A stretch of 64,000 nt of DNA from Streptomyces flavidovirens DSM 40150 (GCF_000429085.1 NZ_AUBE01000011.1:62001-126000); one strand, 5' to 3'. Shown: positions 32,584-41,310, counted from the stretch's first letter. Notes: generated by a model not told the origin, from the letters alone. A program made the numbers and translations.

Positions 32584-33798
32584 ATGCGGATTCTGATCAT
32601 CACCGCCGGTTCACGGGGAGATGTCGCGCCCTTCACCGGCCTGGGGCGGCGCCTGCTGGACGTGGGTCATCAGGTCGCCGTGGCCGCTCACCCGTCCTTC
32701 GCCGCGCTCGTCGGCGGGTGCGGTCTCGACTACCGGCCTGTGCCGGGAGACCCGCAGGGCCTGATCCGAGCCTGGTCCCGCGCGGCGTCGCGGGAGGAAG
32801 CCCGGGCCGCGACAAGAGCGTATGTGGACGGGCTGGCCGACGGGGTGACGGAGGCCGTGGCGGGCGGAGCCGACCTGGTGCTCACCGCCTTCGGCCCGGC
32901 ACCGCTCAGCCGGACGGTCGGCGAAGCGTTCGGCGTCCCCGTCATCGGCACCTACCTCACGCCGGCGTTCGCCACCAGGCAGTTCCCGCTGCCCGGCGCA
33001 CAGGGCACCGACGGCCTGGGGCCGGAGGGCAACCTCGCCGCGGGCCAGGCAGTACTGAAGCGCGCGGAAGGGCTCTTCGCAGGCGCCGCGACCCGGCTGC
33101 GCGCCCGCCTCGGGCTGCCCGCCGGCGCGCCATCGGCACCGGAGGACATCCAGCCGGTCTTCCACGGCTTCAGCCCGCTGGTGGTGCCGCGCCCCGAAGA
33201 CTGGCCGTCCCGCGTCGAAGTGGCGGGCTACTGGTGGCCCGCGCGGCCGTACCGCTGGGAACCTCCAGCCGAGCTTGTTGACTTCCTCCAGGCCGGTCCG
33301 CCCCCGGTGTTCATCGGGTTCGGCAGTATGGCGCCGGGGCAGGGGGAACGGCTCAGTGAGCTGGTGGCCGCGGCGGTGGAGCGGGCAGGCGTGCGCGCGG
33401 TGGTGCAGGCGGGGTGGGCCGAACTGAGCGGCTGCGGCGCCGACGTCCTGGCCATCGGCGACGTCCCGCACGACTGGCTGTTCCCTCGCACCGCCGCCGT
33501 CGTCCACCACGCCGGGGCGGGCACCACCGCAGCCGGACTGCGGGCCGGAGTACCCGCCCTGCCCGTACCCGTCATGGCCGACCAGCCGTTCTGGGCGTCT
33601 CGGCTCTACCGGCTAGGAGTTGCCCCCCGGCCTCTGCCGTTCCAGGATCTCACCGCCGAAACCCTCGGCGCCGCAATCACGGCCTGCCTGTCCGAGCCGG
33701 CCCACCGCCACCGCGCGGCCGAACTCGCCCACCACATCGCCGCAGAGGACGGCGCCGCTACGGTGCTCGACCACATCGGCTCTAGGGGCGCCGGGTGA
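32584..33798 (+). CDS. UDP-sugar-type glycosyltransferase (GT1 family, MGT/sterol-glucosyltransferase-like)
   Basis: This 404-residue GT-B enzyme has MRILIITAGSRGDVAPFTGLGRRL at its N-terminal acceptor domain and IGFGSMAPG at the domain junction. The C-terminal donor-binding block reads HHAGAGTTAAGLRAGVPALPVPVMADQPFWASRL. The HAGAGT and D-Q residues are typical of macrolide and lipid glycosyltransferases that use UDP- or TDP-sugars. No biosynthetic cluster is next to it; the acceptor may be a small molecule for detoxification or a lipid. Confidence 0.92.
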   Translation: MRILIITAGSRGDVAPFTGLGRRLLDVGHQVAVAAHPSFAALVGGCGLDYRPVPGDPQGLIRAWSRAASREEARAATRAYVDGLADGVTEAVAGGADLVLTAFGPAPLSRTVGEAFGVPVIGTYLTPAFATRQFPLPGAQGTDGLGPEGNLAAGQAVLKRAEGLFAGAATRLRARLGLPAGAPSAPEDIQPVFHGFSPLVVPRPEDWPSRVEVAGYWWPARPYRWEPPAELVDFLQAGPPPVFIGFGSMAPGQGERLSELVAAAVERAGVRAVVQAGWAELSGCGADVLAIGDVPHDWLFPRTAAVVHHAGAGTTAAGLRAGVPALPVPVMADQPFWASRLYRLGVAPRPLPFQDLTAETLGAAITACLSEPAHRHRAAELAHHIAAEDGAATVLDHIGSRGAG

Positions 33799-33976
33799 AC
33801 CCGAGGGATGCTCCATCGCCGAACCGCTGTGCTGCTGTGCTGCCGTGCCAGGCCATCCGAGGCACTCTGCCGCATCCGGTGCTGCGAACGCCCCCCGGCC
33901 GCCTCCCAAAGTCGTGAGCAAACGCTGCCAAAGTCGTGAATGTAACCACCCGTCGCCCGCAGCCCTGCCCGCGACC

Positions 33977-34507
33977 TCAGCCCACCCGCCTGGCCAGCAC
34001 CTGTCCCGGCCAGGATCCGAACAGAAAACGGTCGGTGGGGGTGAAACCGTTGCGCTCGTAGAACGCGACCAGTTCCCCCCCGCCGCCCGCCCAGCAGTCG
34101 ACCCGCAGCAGCCCCACGCCTGCCCGCCGGGCCTCCTCGGCGGCATGGGCCAGCAGCGCCGCCCCGATGCCCAGACCGGCGTACCGTCGCTCAGAAACCA
34201 GCAGCCGGACGTACCGCTCGGGCTCCTCGGCCGGCGCGATCGGCATCTGCGGGCTGGGTCCGGAGTCCAGCACCAGGGCTCCGACAGGTCTTCCGCCCAA
34301 CTCCGCGATGTATGGGACGTTCTCGGTCGTGTACCGCTCCACCCGCGCCACCCCGCCGGGCTTCTGCGAATACGGTGTCGTGCCCCACTGCTCGGTGTTG
34401 CCGCGACCGTTCATCCAGACCACCGCGGCGTCGAGCATGTCCAGAATGGCCGGTGCGTCGGCCAGGCTGCCGGGTCTGATCCGTATGCCATGTGTGGTGT
34501 CATTCAC
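33977..34507 (-). CDS. GNAT-family N-acetyltransferase
   Basis: This 176-residue acetyl-CoA-dependent acetyltransferase has the motif A block (YVRLLVSERRYAGLGIGAALLAHAAEEARRAG) with the pyrophosphate loop, then motif B (LLRVDCWAGGGGELVAFYERNGFTPTDRF). The substrate amine is not predictable. It converges with the glycosyltransferase and has its own promoter. Its start region GIRIRPGSLADAPAILDML is a normal GNAT opening. Confidence 0.9.
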   Translation of the reverse strand: MNDTTHGIRIRPGSLADAPAILDMLDAAVVWMNGRGNTEQWGTTPYSQKPGGVARVERYTTENVPYIAELGGRPVGALVLDSGPSPQMPIAPAEEPERYVRLLVSERRYAGLGIGAALLAHAAEEARRAGVGLLRVDCWAGGGGELVAFYERNGFTPTDRFLFGSWPGQVLARRVG

Positions 34508-34531
34508 GGCGGAAGCCTAGCTAGGGCCTGC

Positions 34532-34587
34532 CTGGCTGCTGGCTGCTGGCTGCTGGCTGCTGGCTGCTGGCTGCTGGCTGCTGGCTG
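34532..34587. repeat. Eight perfect tandem copies of CTGGCTG
   Basis: A 7-base unit CTGGCTG is repeated eight times without a mismatch, in the gap between the GNAT gene start and the GlxA-like gene. Perfect heptamers of this length are prone to slippage, and here could shift promoter spacing for either divergent gene. No coding frame uses the array. Confidence 0.95.
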
Positions 34588-34651
34588 TTCGATGGATCCC
34601 CCCCGTCAGCCCTCAAGCCGAGGCCGACACGGTGCCGTTTAACCTCCTCGG

Positions 34652-35635
34652 ATGACTCACTCCGTAGTGGTGTTCGCGTTCGACGGTGTGCGGCTTATGG
34701 ATGTCTCCGCGCCGCTGGAGGTGTTCACCACCGCCGGCAACGGCTACACCGTGCGCGTCTGCACGCCCGACGGGCGTGACGTCACCACCTCCGCCGGGCT
34801 GCGCATCGGCGCCGACGTCGCCGCCGCCGAAGTCCGCCGGGCGGACACCCTCGTCGTGCCGGGGGCCGTCGATGTGGACGGGTTTCTCCGTACGGTGGGG
34901 GCGGTTGAGCAGGTCGCCGCGCTGGCGGCGGTGTCCGGGCGCGTGGCCGCCGTGTGTACGGGGGCGTTCGCGCTCGCCGCCGCCGGGCTGCTCAACGGGC
35001 GGCGGGCCACCACGCACTGGGAGCACGCCGACGCGCTCGCCCGCCGGTATCCCGACGTCGCCGTCACGCCGGACGCCATCTACGTGCAGGACGGACCGGT
35101 CTTCACCTCCGCCGGGGTGACGGCCGGTATAGACGTCTGCCTGGCCCTCGTCGAGCAGGACCGGGGGCCGGGAGAGGCCCGGCGGGTGGCGCGGGATCTG
35201 GTGGTGTTTCTGCAGCGGCCCGGCGGCCAGTCGCAGTTCTCCGCAGCGTCCCGTACTCCCCCGACCCGGCATCCGCTCGTACGCCCCCTCCTCGACGCCG
35301 TCGTCGCCGACCCGGCGGCCGACCACAGCCCGCGGGCGATGGCCCGCAGCGCCGGGGTGAGCACGCGCCATCTGACGCGGCTGTTCCGGGAGCAGACGGG
35401 AACCTCGCCCGCCGGGTTCGTGGAGGGCGTACGGCTGGAGGCGGCACGCATCCTGCTGGAGGCGGGGGCGGGGGTCACCCGGGCGGCCGCGCGCAGTGGT
35501 ATCGGCAGCGACGAAAGCCTGCGCCGGGCCTTCGCCCGGCACTTCGGGGTGACCCCGTCCGCGTACGCCGCACGCTTTCGCAGTACGGCCGTGGGCAAGG
35601 GGCCGTGGGCAAGGGCGGTTACGCCTCGACCTTGA
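34652..35635 (+). CDS. GlxA-family transcriptional regulator (DJ-1/PfpI domain plus AraC helix-turn-helix)
   Basis: This 327-residue regulator has a DJ-1/PfpI-like domain (SVVVFAFDGVRLMDVSAPLEVF, nucleophile-elbow Cys102 in AVCTGAFALAAAGLL, and THWEHA). The AraC domain lies at about 215-310 (HSPRAMARSAGVSTRHLTRLFREQTGTSPAGFVEGVRLEAARILL, GIGSDESLRRAFARHFGVTPSAYAARF). The family often controls nitrogen or amino-acid metabolism. It overlaps the 3' end of mec on the other strand by 17 bases. Confidence 0.92.
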   Translation: MTHSVVVFAFDGVRLMDVSAPLEVFTTAGNGYTVRVCTPDGRDVTTSAGLRIGADVAAAEVRRADTLVVPGAVDVDGFLRTVGAVEQVAALAAVSGRVAAVCTGAFALAAAGLLNGRRATTHWEHADALARRYPDVAVTPDAIYVQDGPVFTSAGVTAGIDVCLALVEQDRGPGEARRVARDLVVFLQRPGGQSQFSAASRTPPTRHPLVRPLLDAVVADPAADHSPRAMARSAGVSTRHLTRLFREQTGTSPAGFVEGVRLEAARILLEAGAGVTRAAARSGIGSDESLRRAFARHFGVTPSAYAARFRSTAVGKGPWARAVTPRP

Positions 35636-36035
35636 CCTCTTCCTCCGTGATCACGCCGTCCACGATGCGGAACGAACGGAACTGGAAGGGGCCCGCGTCG
35701 TCCTTGTCCGCGGTGGAGACCAGGACGTAGTGCGCACCGGGCTCGTTCGCGTAGCTGATGTCCGTGCGTGACGGGTAGGCCTCGGTCGCCGTGTGGGAGT
35801 GGTAGATGATCACGGGCTCTTCGTCCCGGTCGTCCATCTCGCGGTAGAGCTTCAGCAGGTCCGACGAGTCGAACTCGTAGAACGTTGGCGAGCGCGCGGC
35901 GTTCAGCATCGGGATGAAGCGCTCGGGGCGCCCGGACCCGGCGGGACCCGCGACCACGCCGCAGGCCTCGTCGGGGTGGTCGGCGCGGGCGTGCGCGACG
36001 ATCTGGTCGTACAGGGCCTGGGAAAGGGTCAGCAT
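35619..36035 (-). CDS. mec: JAMM metalloprotease Mec, processing CysO
   Basis: This 138-residue zinc peptidase has the JAMM signature: Glu23 in PDEACGVV, His79-Ser-His81 in YHSHTATEAYPSRTD, Ser89 and Asp92. The related mycobacterial enzyme cuts cysteine from CysO-Cys. It may also trim the Met-Val tail of CysO. The ATG at 36035 is preferred over an upstream TTG. It lies 6 kb from cysM-cysO, with accessory genes between, which differs from the close linkage expected of a compact cassette. Confidence 0.93.
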   Translation of the reverse strand: MLTLSQALYDQIVAHARADHPDEACGVVAGPAGSGRPERFIPMLNAARSPTFYEFDSSDLLKLYREMDDRDEEPVIIYHSHTATEAYPSRTDISYANEPGAHYVLVSTADKDDAGPFQFRSFRIVDGVITEEEVKVEA

Positions 36036-36100
36036 GGGCCCCAGGATAAGCAAAGGGTCCCGCCCGTACCGAGGGATGGTACGGACGGGACCACATGCTG

Positions 36101-36326
36101 GACTGGCGACGATCCGGAGCCCGCAGCTCGCGGCTCGGAGTTCGCGGCCCGGAGCCCGGAGCCCGGAGCCCGCAGCTCGGAGCCCGCGGCTCGGAGCCCG
36201 CGCCCCGCAACCCGGAAGCCCGCAGCCCGGAAGCCCGCGGCCCGCAGCCCAGAGCCCGCGCCCCGCAACCCGGAAGCCCGCAGCCCGGAAGCCCGCGGCC
36301 CGCAGCCCGGAAGCCCGCAGCCCCCG
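36101..36326. repeat. GCCCGSA-rich tandem repeat with a 57-base exact duplication
   Basis: Dozens of imperfect copies of a 6-8 base unit (GCCCGCA, GCCCGGA, GCTCGGA) fill the gap between mec and the permease gene. Inside, a 57-base block (36194-36250) is repeated exactly at 36252-36308, a 58-base period. The array is almost all G/C. It carries open frames in several phases but no SD and no protein family, so coding is unlikely. Confidence 0.9.
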
Positions 36327-36332
36327 CCGCCC

Positions 36333-37778
36333 CTACGCCTTGGGCGAGGCGACCTGCGTCGCGCGCTTCTTCAGCACCAGCCACGACACACCCAGCAGCA
36401 GCGCCCACAGCGGCGCGCAGTACAGCGAGATCCGTGCGCCCTCGTCGATGCCCATCATCACGATGACCATGCCGATGAAGAGCAGCGCGAACCAGCTGGT
36501 GTACGGCGCTCCCGGTGCCCGGAAGGTGGACTTCGGCAGCTCGCCGCGGTCGGACTTGGCCCGGTAGCGGATGTGGCTGACCAGGATCATGATCCAGGCC
36601 CACATGCCGGAGATGGTCGCGAAGGAGACGACGTAGTTGAACGCCTCGCCCGGCCACTGGTAGTTGATCCACACGCCGACCAGCATCAGTGCCGCGGAGA
36701 ACGACGTGCCCACGAGGGGCAGGCCGTTCTTGGTCAGCTTGGTGAAGACCTTCGGGCCCTGGCCGTTGAGCGCGAGGTCGCGCAGCATGCGGCCGGTGGA
36801 GTACATGCCCGAGTTGCAGGACGACAGGGCGGCGGTGAGGACCACGAAGTTGACGATGGCCGCGCCGACGCCGAGGCCCATCTTCTCGAAGGCCGCCACG
36901 AACGGCGAGACGCCCGGCTGGAAGTGGGTCCACGGGACGACCGACAGGATCATGATCAGCGCGCCGACGTAGAAGACGGCGATGCGCCACGGGACGGTGT
37001 TGATGGCCTTGGGCAGCACGGTCTCCGGGTCCTTGGCCTCACCCGCGGTGACGCCGACCAGTTCGACGGCGAGGAAGGCGAACATGACCAGCTGGAGGGT
37101 CATCAGCGTCTGGCCGATGCCGTTGGGGAAGAAGCCGCCCTGGTCCCAGAGCATGGTCACCGATGCGGTGTCGCCTGCGTCGGAGAAGCCGATGGTGAGG
37201 ATGCCGGCGCAGATCAGGATCATGCCGACGATCGCCGTGACCTTGATCATCGAGAACCAGAACTCCAGCTCGCCGAAGAGCTTCACGGAGATCAGGTTCA
37301 CGCAGAAGAGGAGGACCGTGAAGATCAGGGCGAAGACCCACTGCGGCTGGTCCATCCAGCCGTCCGTGCCCTTGGTCCAGTACTGCATGTACTCCGAGGC
37401 CGCGGTGACTTCGGTGATGCCGGTGACGACCCAGAAGAGCCAGTACGTCCAGCCGGTCACGAAGCCGGCGAAGGGGCCGACGAACTCGCGGGCGTACTCC
37501 GAGAAGGAGCCGGAGACCGGGCGGTACATGAGGAGCTCGCCGAGTGCCCGCATGATGAAGAAGATGACCAGGCCGGCCATGGCGTAGGCCAGGATCAGGC
37601 TGGGGCCCGCGATGGAGATGCCCTTGCCGGCCCCGAGGAAGAGGCCGGTGCCGATGGCGCCGCCGATCGCGATCATCTGGATCTGGCGGGCGCCGAGTCC
37701 GCGCTGGTAACCCTCGCCGGATGTCGCGCCTTCGGCCTCACTGCCGTCGTGCTGCTTGTCGACCTGCACTGAGGTCAT
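36333..37778 (-). CDS. Amino-acid permease (AAT family, CycA/GabP-like)
   Basis: This 481-residue transporter has twelve predicted membrane helices. The N-terminal core reads RGLGARQIQMIAIGGAIGTGLFLGAGK, followed by GPSLILAYAMAGLVIFFIMRALGEL and EYAREFVGPFAGFVTGWTYW. FLAVELVGVTAGEAKDPE and ALSSCNSGMYSTGRML follow the proton-coupled amino-acid permease pattern. The start is the ATG at 37778 (MTSVQVDKQ). Substrate could be GABA, D-Ala/Ser/Gly or an aromatic amino acid; it cannot be chosen from sequence. Confidence 0.93.
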   Translation of the reverse strand: MTSVQVDKQHDGSEAEGATSGEGYQRGLGARQIQMIAIGGAIGTGLFLGAGKGISIAGPSLILAYAMAGLVIFFIMRALGELLMYRPVSGSFSEYAREFVGPFAGFVTGWTYWLFWVVTGITEVTAASEYMQYWTKGTDGWMDQPQWVFALIFTVLLFCVNLISVKLFGELEFWFSMIKVTAIVGMILICAGILTIGFSDAGDTASVTMLWDQGGFFPNGIGQTLMTLQLVMFAFLAVELVGVTAGEAKDPETVLPKAINTVPWRIAVFYVGALIMILSVVPWTHFQPGVSPFVAAFEKMGLGVGAAIVNFVVLTAALSSCNSGMYSTGRMLRDLALNGQGPKVFTKLTKNGLPLVGTSFSAALMLVGVWINYQWPGEAFNYVVSFATISGMWAWIMILVSHIRYRAKSDRGELPKSTFRAPGAPYTSWFALLFIGMVIVMMGIDEGARISLYCAPLWALLLGVSWLVLKKRATQVASPKA

Positions 37779-38119
37779 GGTGTGTCGCGCCTTTCTCCAT
37801 GCCGATCCGGCCTTGAGCGGCTCGGATCGACTGTGACGATCCTTTGAGGGGCGGAGACCCCCGGATGTGGAATGGAGTGCGTGTCGGCGGTCAGCCGACG
37901 TCAGCGCCTCCGGGGACAGGGGTGGCGTCCCCGGGCGGTCGTGAAGATTTATCACGATCGCGACAGTGATCCACTGCACCCAATGTGGCGCACACCACTG
38001 GAAAAATGGGACAAACAGCGCCTGGAGCCCCAAAGGAACCCCAGGCGTTAATGCGATCGTTATTCGGATTTGAGTGTCCGTTGAGCGAACAGCATGATCG
38101 AAATGTCCGGACAGATCAG
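37779..38119. other. Upstream region of the permease gene
   Basis: No gene is seen. It contains an 8-bp inverted repeat CCGGGGAC / GTCCCCGG (37910-37934) and GTCGGC-GGTCA-GCCGAC. Further on, an AT-richer stretch with ATCAC and GTGAT half-sites (37951-37970) is a possible regulator site for the permease promoter on the minus strand. The promoter boxes themselves were not clear. Confidence 0.5.
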
Positions 38120-38203
38120 GGCATGAGTGTCAAGGCGCGAGCGTCAGGGCACGCATGTCAGGGCATGAGCGTCAGGGCACGAGCCTCAAGGCATGAGCGT
38201 CTC
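38120..38203. repeat. Six 14-base tandem repeats reaching into the DUF2017 stop
   Basis: Units of GGCATGAGCGTCAG and close variants start at 38120, 38134, 38148, 38162, 38176 and 38190. The DUF2017 stop (38186-38188) and its last codons lie within units five and six. The repeats may have grown from the gene end by slippage, or a repeat may have supplied its terminal codons. Confidence 0.85.
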
Positions 38204-38788
38204 GACGAGGCTCTCCTGGAGCGCGCCGAGCCACAGGTACGCCATCACCATCGGCTTGCGCGGATCGGAGTCCGGCAGCCGGTAGAGCTCACCGTTCTCG
38301 TCCTCGTCGGTGACCTCCAGACGGGTACCGATGGTCAGCCGCAGATCGTTGAGCGTGCCGAGCCAGCGCTTGCACTCGTCGTCCGCCAGCTTCAGTACGG
38401 CGCCGCGCTCGCCGGCGGTGGCCAGCGAATCGAGGCTGCGTACGACCGCGAGCGCGTCCTCGCGCTTGCGGTCGCGCAGGTCGTTCTCCGTGAAGCGCCG
38501 GAACTCGGCCGAGTTGGCGCGCACCTCCCGCTCGTGCGCGTCCTCGGGATCGGCCTGCGGATCGCCGTACCCGTCGGGGAAGAGCCGCGCGAGCGCGGGG
38601 TCGGCCGGCGCCTCGCTGGGGCCCTCCGCGAACAGCGCGGCCAGCGGGTCCTCGCCGGCCGCCGGCTGATCGCCGGGTCCGACGAGTTCGAGAAGCTGTA
38701 CGGCCAGGCTGCGCAGGATCGCGATCTCGACCTCGTCGAGCACGACGGCCGCGCCGCCGCCCGGAACCTCCTCGAAGACCCCGGCCAT
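38186..38788 (-). CDS. DUF2017 protein linked to ClpS
   Basis: This 200-residue, mostly helical protein matches DUF2017: VFEEVPGGGAAVVLDEVEIAILRSLAVQLLELV at the N-terminus, ANSAEFRRFTENDLRDRKREDALAVVRSL in the middle and KRWLGTLNDLRLTIGTRLEV near the end. It is coupled to clpS by TGATG. This gene pair is conserved in actinomycetes; a role in ClpAP/ClpCP adaptor function is often guessed but not established. Its last codons come from the adjacent tandem repeat. Confidence 0.88.
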   Translation of the reverse strand: MAGVFEEVPGGGAAVVLDEVEIAILRSLAVQLLELVGPGDQPAAGEDPLAALFAEGPSEAPADPALARLFPDGYGDPQADPEDAHEREVRANSAEFRRFTENDLRDRKREDALAVVRSLDSLATAGERGAVLKLADDECKRWLGTLNDLRLTIGTRLEVTDEDENGELYRLPDSDPRKPMVMAYLWLGALQESLVETLMP

Positions 38789-39102
38789 CAGCCGCGGTCC
38801 TGAGTGAGCGTCGCCCAGAGTCCGTAGCCGTGCATCGCCTGCACGTCACGCTCCATCTCCTCGCGGCTGCCGCTGGAAACAACCGCGCGGCCCTTGTGAT
38901 GGACGTCCAGCATCAGCTTGTGCGCCTTGTCCTTGGAGTAGCCGAAGTACGTCTGGAAGACATACGCGACATAGCTCATGAGATTGACGGGGTCGTTGTG
39001 GACCAGCGTCACCCAGGGGACGTCGGGTTCCGGGACGGCGGAGGTTTCCTCGGCCGACTCTGGGCGTTCGATCTCTGCGGGAGCCGTACTCACTTGTCCC
39101 AT
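38788..39102 (-). CDS. clpS: ATP-dependent Clp protease adaptor ClpS
   Basis: This 104-residue adaptor delivers N-degron substrates to the Clp ATPase. The ClpS core PDVPWVTLVHNDPVNLMSYVAYVFQTYFGYSKDKAHKLMLDVHHKGRAVV is complete, including the HNDP N-degron pocket. The N-terminal tail is Glu/Pro-rich, as usual. The ATG at 39102 is the first in frame near the core. DUF2017 overlaps its stop. Confidence 0.95.
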   Translation of the reverse strand: MGQVSTAPAEIERPESAEETSAVPEPDVPWVTLVHNDPVNLMSYVAYVFQTYFGYSKDKAHKLMLDVHHKGRAVVSSGSREEMERDVQAMHGYGLWATLTQDRG

Positions 39103-39184
39103 GGTGCCACCCGTGAGGGGCCCTCGCACAAACGGCCACGTAGAAATCGTCACTCTGACGAGATGAGGGGGTAGCATCTTTGCC

Positions 39185-40513
39185 ATGAACACTGCGGACC
39201 TTGGGCTGCCGGTGGATGTGCCGTCGACAGCGCTCTTCACCGACCAGTACGAGTTCACGATGCTGCAGGCCTCCCTCAGGGCAGGCACCGCCGACCGGCG
39301 CTCCGTCTTCGAGGTCTTCACGCGCAGACTGCCCGAGGGCCGCCGGTACGGCGTCGTGGCGGGCACCGGGCGGGTCCTGGACGCCGTGGAGAACTTCCGT
39401 TTCGATCCGGGCGTGCTCGGTTTCCTGCGACAGCACGCGATCGTCGACGAGCCGACGCTCGAATGGCTCGCCTCGTACCGCTTCACGGGCGACATCTGGG
39501 GCTATCCGGAGGGTGAGGTCTACTTCCCGGGCTCCCCGATCCTGCGCGTCGAGGGCAGCTTCGCCGAGTGCGTGCTCCTGGAGACCGTCATCCTCTCGAT
39601 CCTCAACCACGACTCGGCCATCGCGGCCGCCGCCTCCCGGATGGCAGCCGCCGCCGGCAGCCGCCCGCTGATCGAGATGGGCGCCCGTCGTACGCACGAA
39701 CTGTCCGCCGTCGCGTCGGCGCGTGCGGCGTACGTCGGCGGCTTCACCTCGACGTCGGACCTGGCGGCCGGCTTCCGCTACAACATCCCCACCGTGGGCA
39801 CCAGCGCGCACGCCTTCACCCTGCTGCACGACAGCGAGCGTGACGCCTTCCAGGCGCAGGTCTCCTCGCTGGGCAGCGCCACGACGCTGCTGGTCGACAC
39901 GTACGACGTCGCCGAGGCGGTCCGTACCGCCGTCGAAGTGGCGGGGACGGACCTCGGGGCGGTCCGTATCGACTCCGGCGACCTGCTGCTGGTCGCGCAC
40001 CGGGTGCGCCAGCAGCTCGACGAGCTGGGGGCCACCGGGACGAGGATCGTGGTGACCAGCGACCTCGACGAGTACGCCATCGCCTCGCTCGCGGCAGCTC
40101 CCGTGGACGCGTACGGCGTCGGCACGCAGTTGGTGACGGGCAGCGGACACCCCACGTGCTCCATGGTCTACAAGCTGGTCGCCAGGGCCGACTCGGCGGA
40201 CCCGAAGGCTCCGCTCCAGCCGGTGGCGAAGAAGTCGATGGGCGGGAAGACCTCGATCGGCGGCCGCAAGTGGGCGGCGCGCCGGGCGGACGCGGACGGC
40301 GTCGCCGAGGCGGAGGTCGTGGGCACCGGGCCCGTACCGCCCGAGCTGGCCGGCCGGCAGCTCCAGGTGGAGCTGATCAAGGGCGGAGAGGTCGTGGCGC
40401 GCGAGCCGCTGGACGACGTACGGGAGCGGCACATCGCGGCGCGCGGGGCCCTGCCGATGTCCGCCGTGCAGCTTTCCAGGGGCGAGCCGGTGATCCCCAC
40501 CGAGTACGCATGA
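39185..40513 (+). CDS. pncB: Nicotinate phosphoribosyltransferase
   Basis: This 442-residue enzyme makes nicotinate mononucleotide from nicotinate and PRPP in NAD salvage. Family regions are ALFTDQYEFTMLQASLRAG at the start, EMGARRTHE for the catalytic region, GFTSTSDLAAGFRYNIPTVGTSAHAF, the VDTYDVAEAV strand, AVRIDSGDLLLVA, and GVGTQLVTGSGHPTCSMVYKLV. It is divergent from clpS and followed by pncA, which supplies nicotinate from nicotinamide. Confidence 0.95.
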   Translation: MNTADLGLPVDVPSTALFTDQYEFTMLQASLRAGTADRRSVFEVFTRRLPEGRRYGVVAGTGRVLDAVENFRFDPGVLGFLRQHAIVDEPTLEWLASYRFTGDIWGYPEGEVYFPGSPILRVEGSFAECVLLETVILSILNHDSAIAAAASRMAAAAGSRPLIEMGARRTHELSAVASARAAYVGGFTSTSDLAAGFRYNIPTVGTSAHAFTLLHDSERDAFQAQVSSLGSATTLLVDTYDVAEAVRTAVEVAGTDLGAVRIDSGDLLLVAHRVRQQLDELGATGTRIVVTSDLDEYAIASLAAAPVDAYGVGTQLVTGSGHPTCSMVYKLVARADSADPKAPLQPVAKKSMGGKTSIGGRKWAARRADADGVAEAEVVGTGPVPPELAGRQLQVELIKGGEVVAREPLDDVRERHIAARGALPMSAVQLSRGEPVIPTEYA

Positions 40514-40541
40514 ACACGGGGTGAGTGGGCAGCGGCAGGCC

Positions 40542-40575
40542 AGAGGGCGGGCGCCGGGAGCGCCGTCGGCCCTCT
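40542..40575. terminator. Hairpin between pncB and pncA
   Basis: AGAGGGC (40542-40548) pairs with GCCCTCT (40569-40575), with further GC pairing inside the loop. It lies about 30 bases past the pncB stop. It could terminate pncB or leave partial read-through to pncA, which begins 150 bases further on. Confidence 0.55.
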
Positions 40576-40725
40576 AGCAGGCAAAGGCCCCCTGCCGCAA
40601 GGCCGTTGGAGTCTCTACTCTCGAACCATCGCCCGGACCGACCACCGGCCGGACAGGACAATTCCATCGCCCGGACAACCGGACACGCACCCCCCACCGC
40701 TGATCCCCACCGAAGGGCACCCGCC

Positions 40726-41310
40726 ATGCACCGCGCCTTGATCGTCGTAGACGTTCAGAACGACTTCTGCGAGGGCGGCAGCCTCGCGGTGGCGGGCGGC
40801 GCCGATGTCGCCGCCGCCGTCACCGACCTGATCGGCGAGGCCCCGGCCGGGTACCGCCACGTCGTCGCCACCCGCGACCACCATGTCGATCCCGGCGACC
40901 ACTTCTCGGCCAACCCGGACTACGTCCACTCCTGGCCGGTGCACTGCGTCGCCGGTACGGAGGGCGTGGGCTTCCACCCGAACTTCGCGCCGGCCGTCGC
41001 CTCGGGCGCCATCGCCGCCGTCTTCGACAAGGGCGCCCACGCGGCGGCGTACAGCGGCTTCGAGGGCGCCGACGAGAACGGCGTCGGGCTCGCCGACTGG
41101 CTGCGGGCACGCGGCGTCACCGAGGTCGACGTGGTCGGCATCGCCACGGACCACTGCGTACGGGCGACGGCCCTGGACGCGGTCCGCGAGGGCTTCACCA
41201 CCCACGTACTGCTCGACCTGACCGCGGGTGTCTCCGAGGCGACGACGGAGCGGGCGCTGGAGGAGATGCGCGAGGCGGGCGTCGAGCTGTCGGGGAAGCC
41301 GGTGGTCTAG
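40726..41310 (+). CDS. pncA: Nicotinamidase (isochorismatase-like family)
   Basis: This 194-residue hydrolase converts nicotinamide to nicotinate. The catalytic triad is visible: Asp9 in VVDVQNDF, Lys102 in FDKGAH, and nucleophile Cys144 in GIATDHCVRATA. Metal ligands Asp51 and His53 are in RDHHVDPGDHF, and another His is in SWPVHCVAGTEG. The ATG at 40726 opens the domain. It lies after pncB in the same orientation, forming a salvage pair. Confidence 0.95.
   Translation: MHRALIVVDVQNDFCEGGSLAVAGGADVAAAVTDLIGEAPAGYRHVVATRDHHVDPGDHFSANPDYVHSWPVHCVAGTEGVGFHPNFAPAVASGAIAAVFDKGAHAAAYSGFEGADENGVGLADWLRARGVTEVDVVGIATDHCVRATALDAVREGFTTHVLLDLTAGVSEATTERALEEMREAGVELSGKPVV

Noticed and set aside
36101..36326. 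The GC repeat field as a coding region for a Pro/Ala/Ser-Glu repeat protein
   Set aside because: Open frames run in several phases with no SD or start placed for a family protein; the array looks non-coding.
35080..36990. A 636-codon minus-strand frame covering the GlxA-type, mec and permease genes
   Set aside because: It shadows three recognised genes in another phase and its sequence is Arg/Pro/Gly-rich without a fold.
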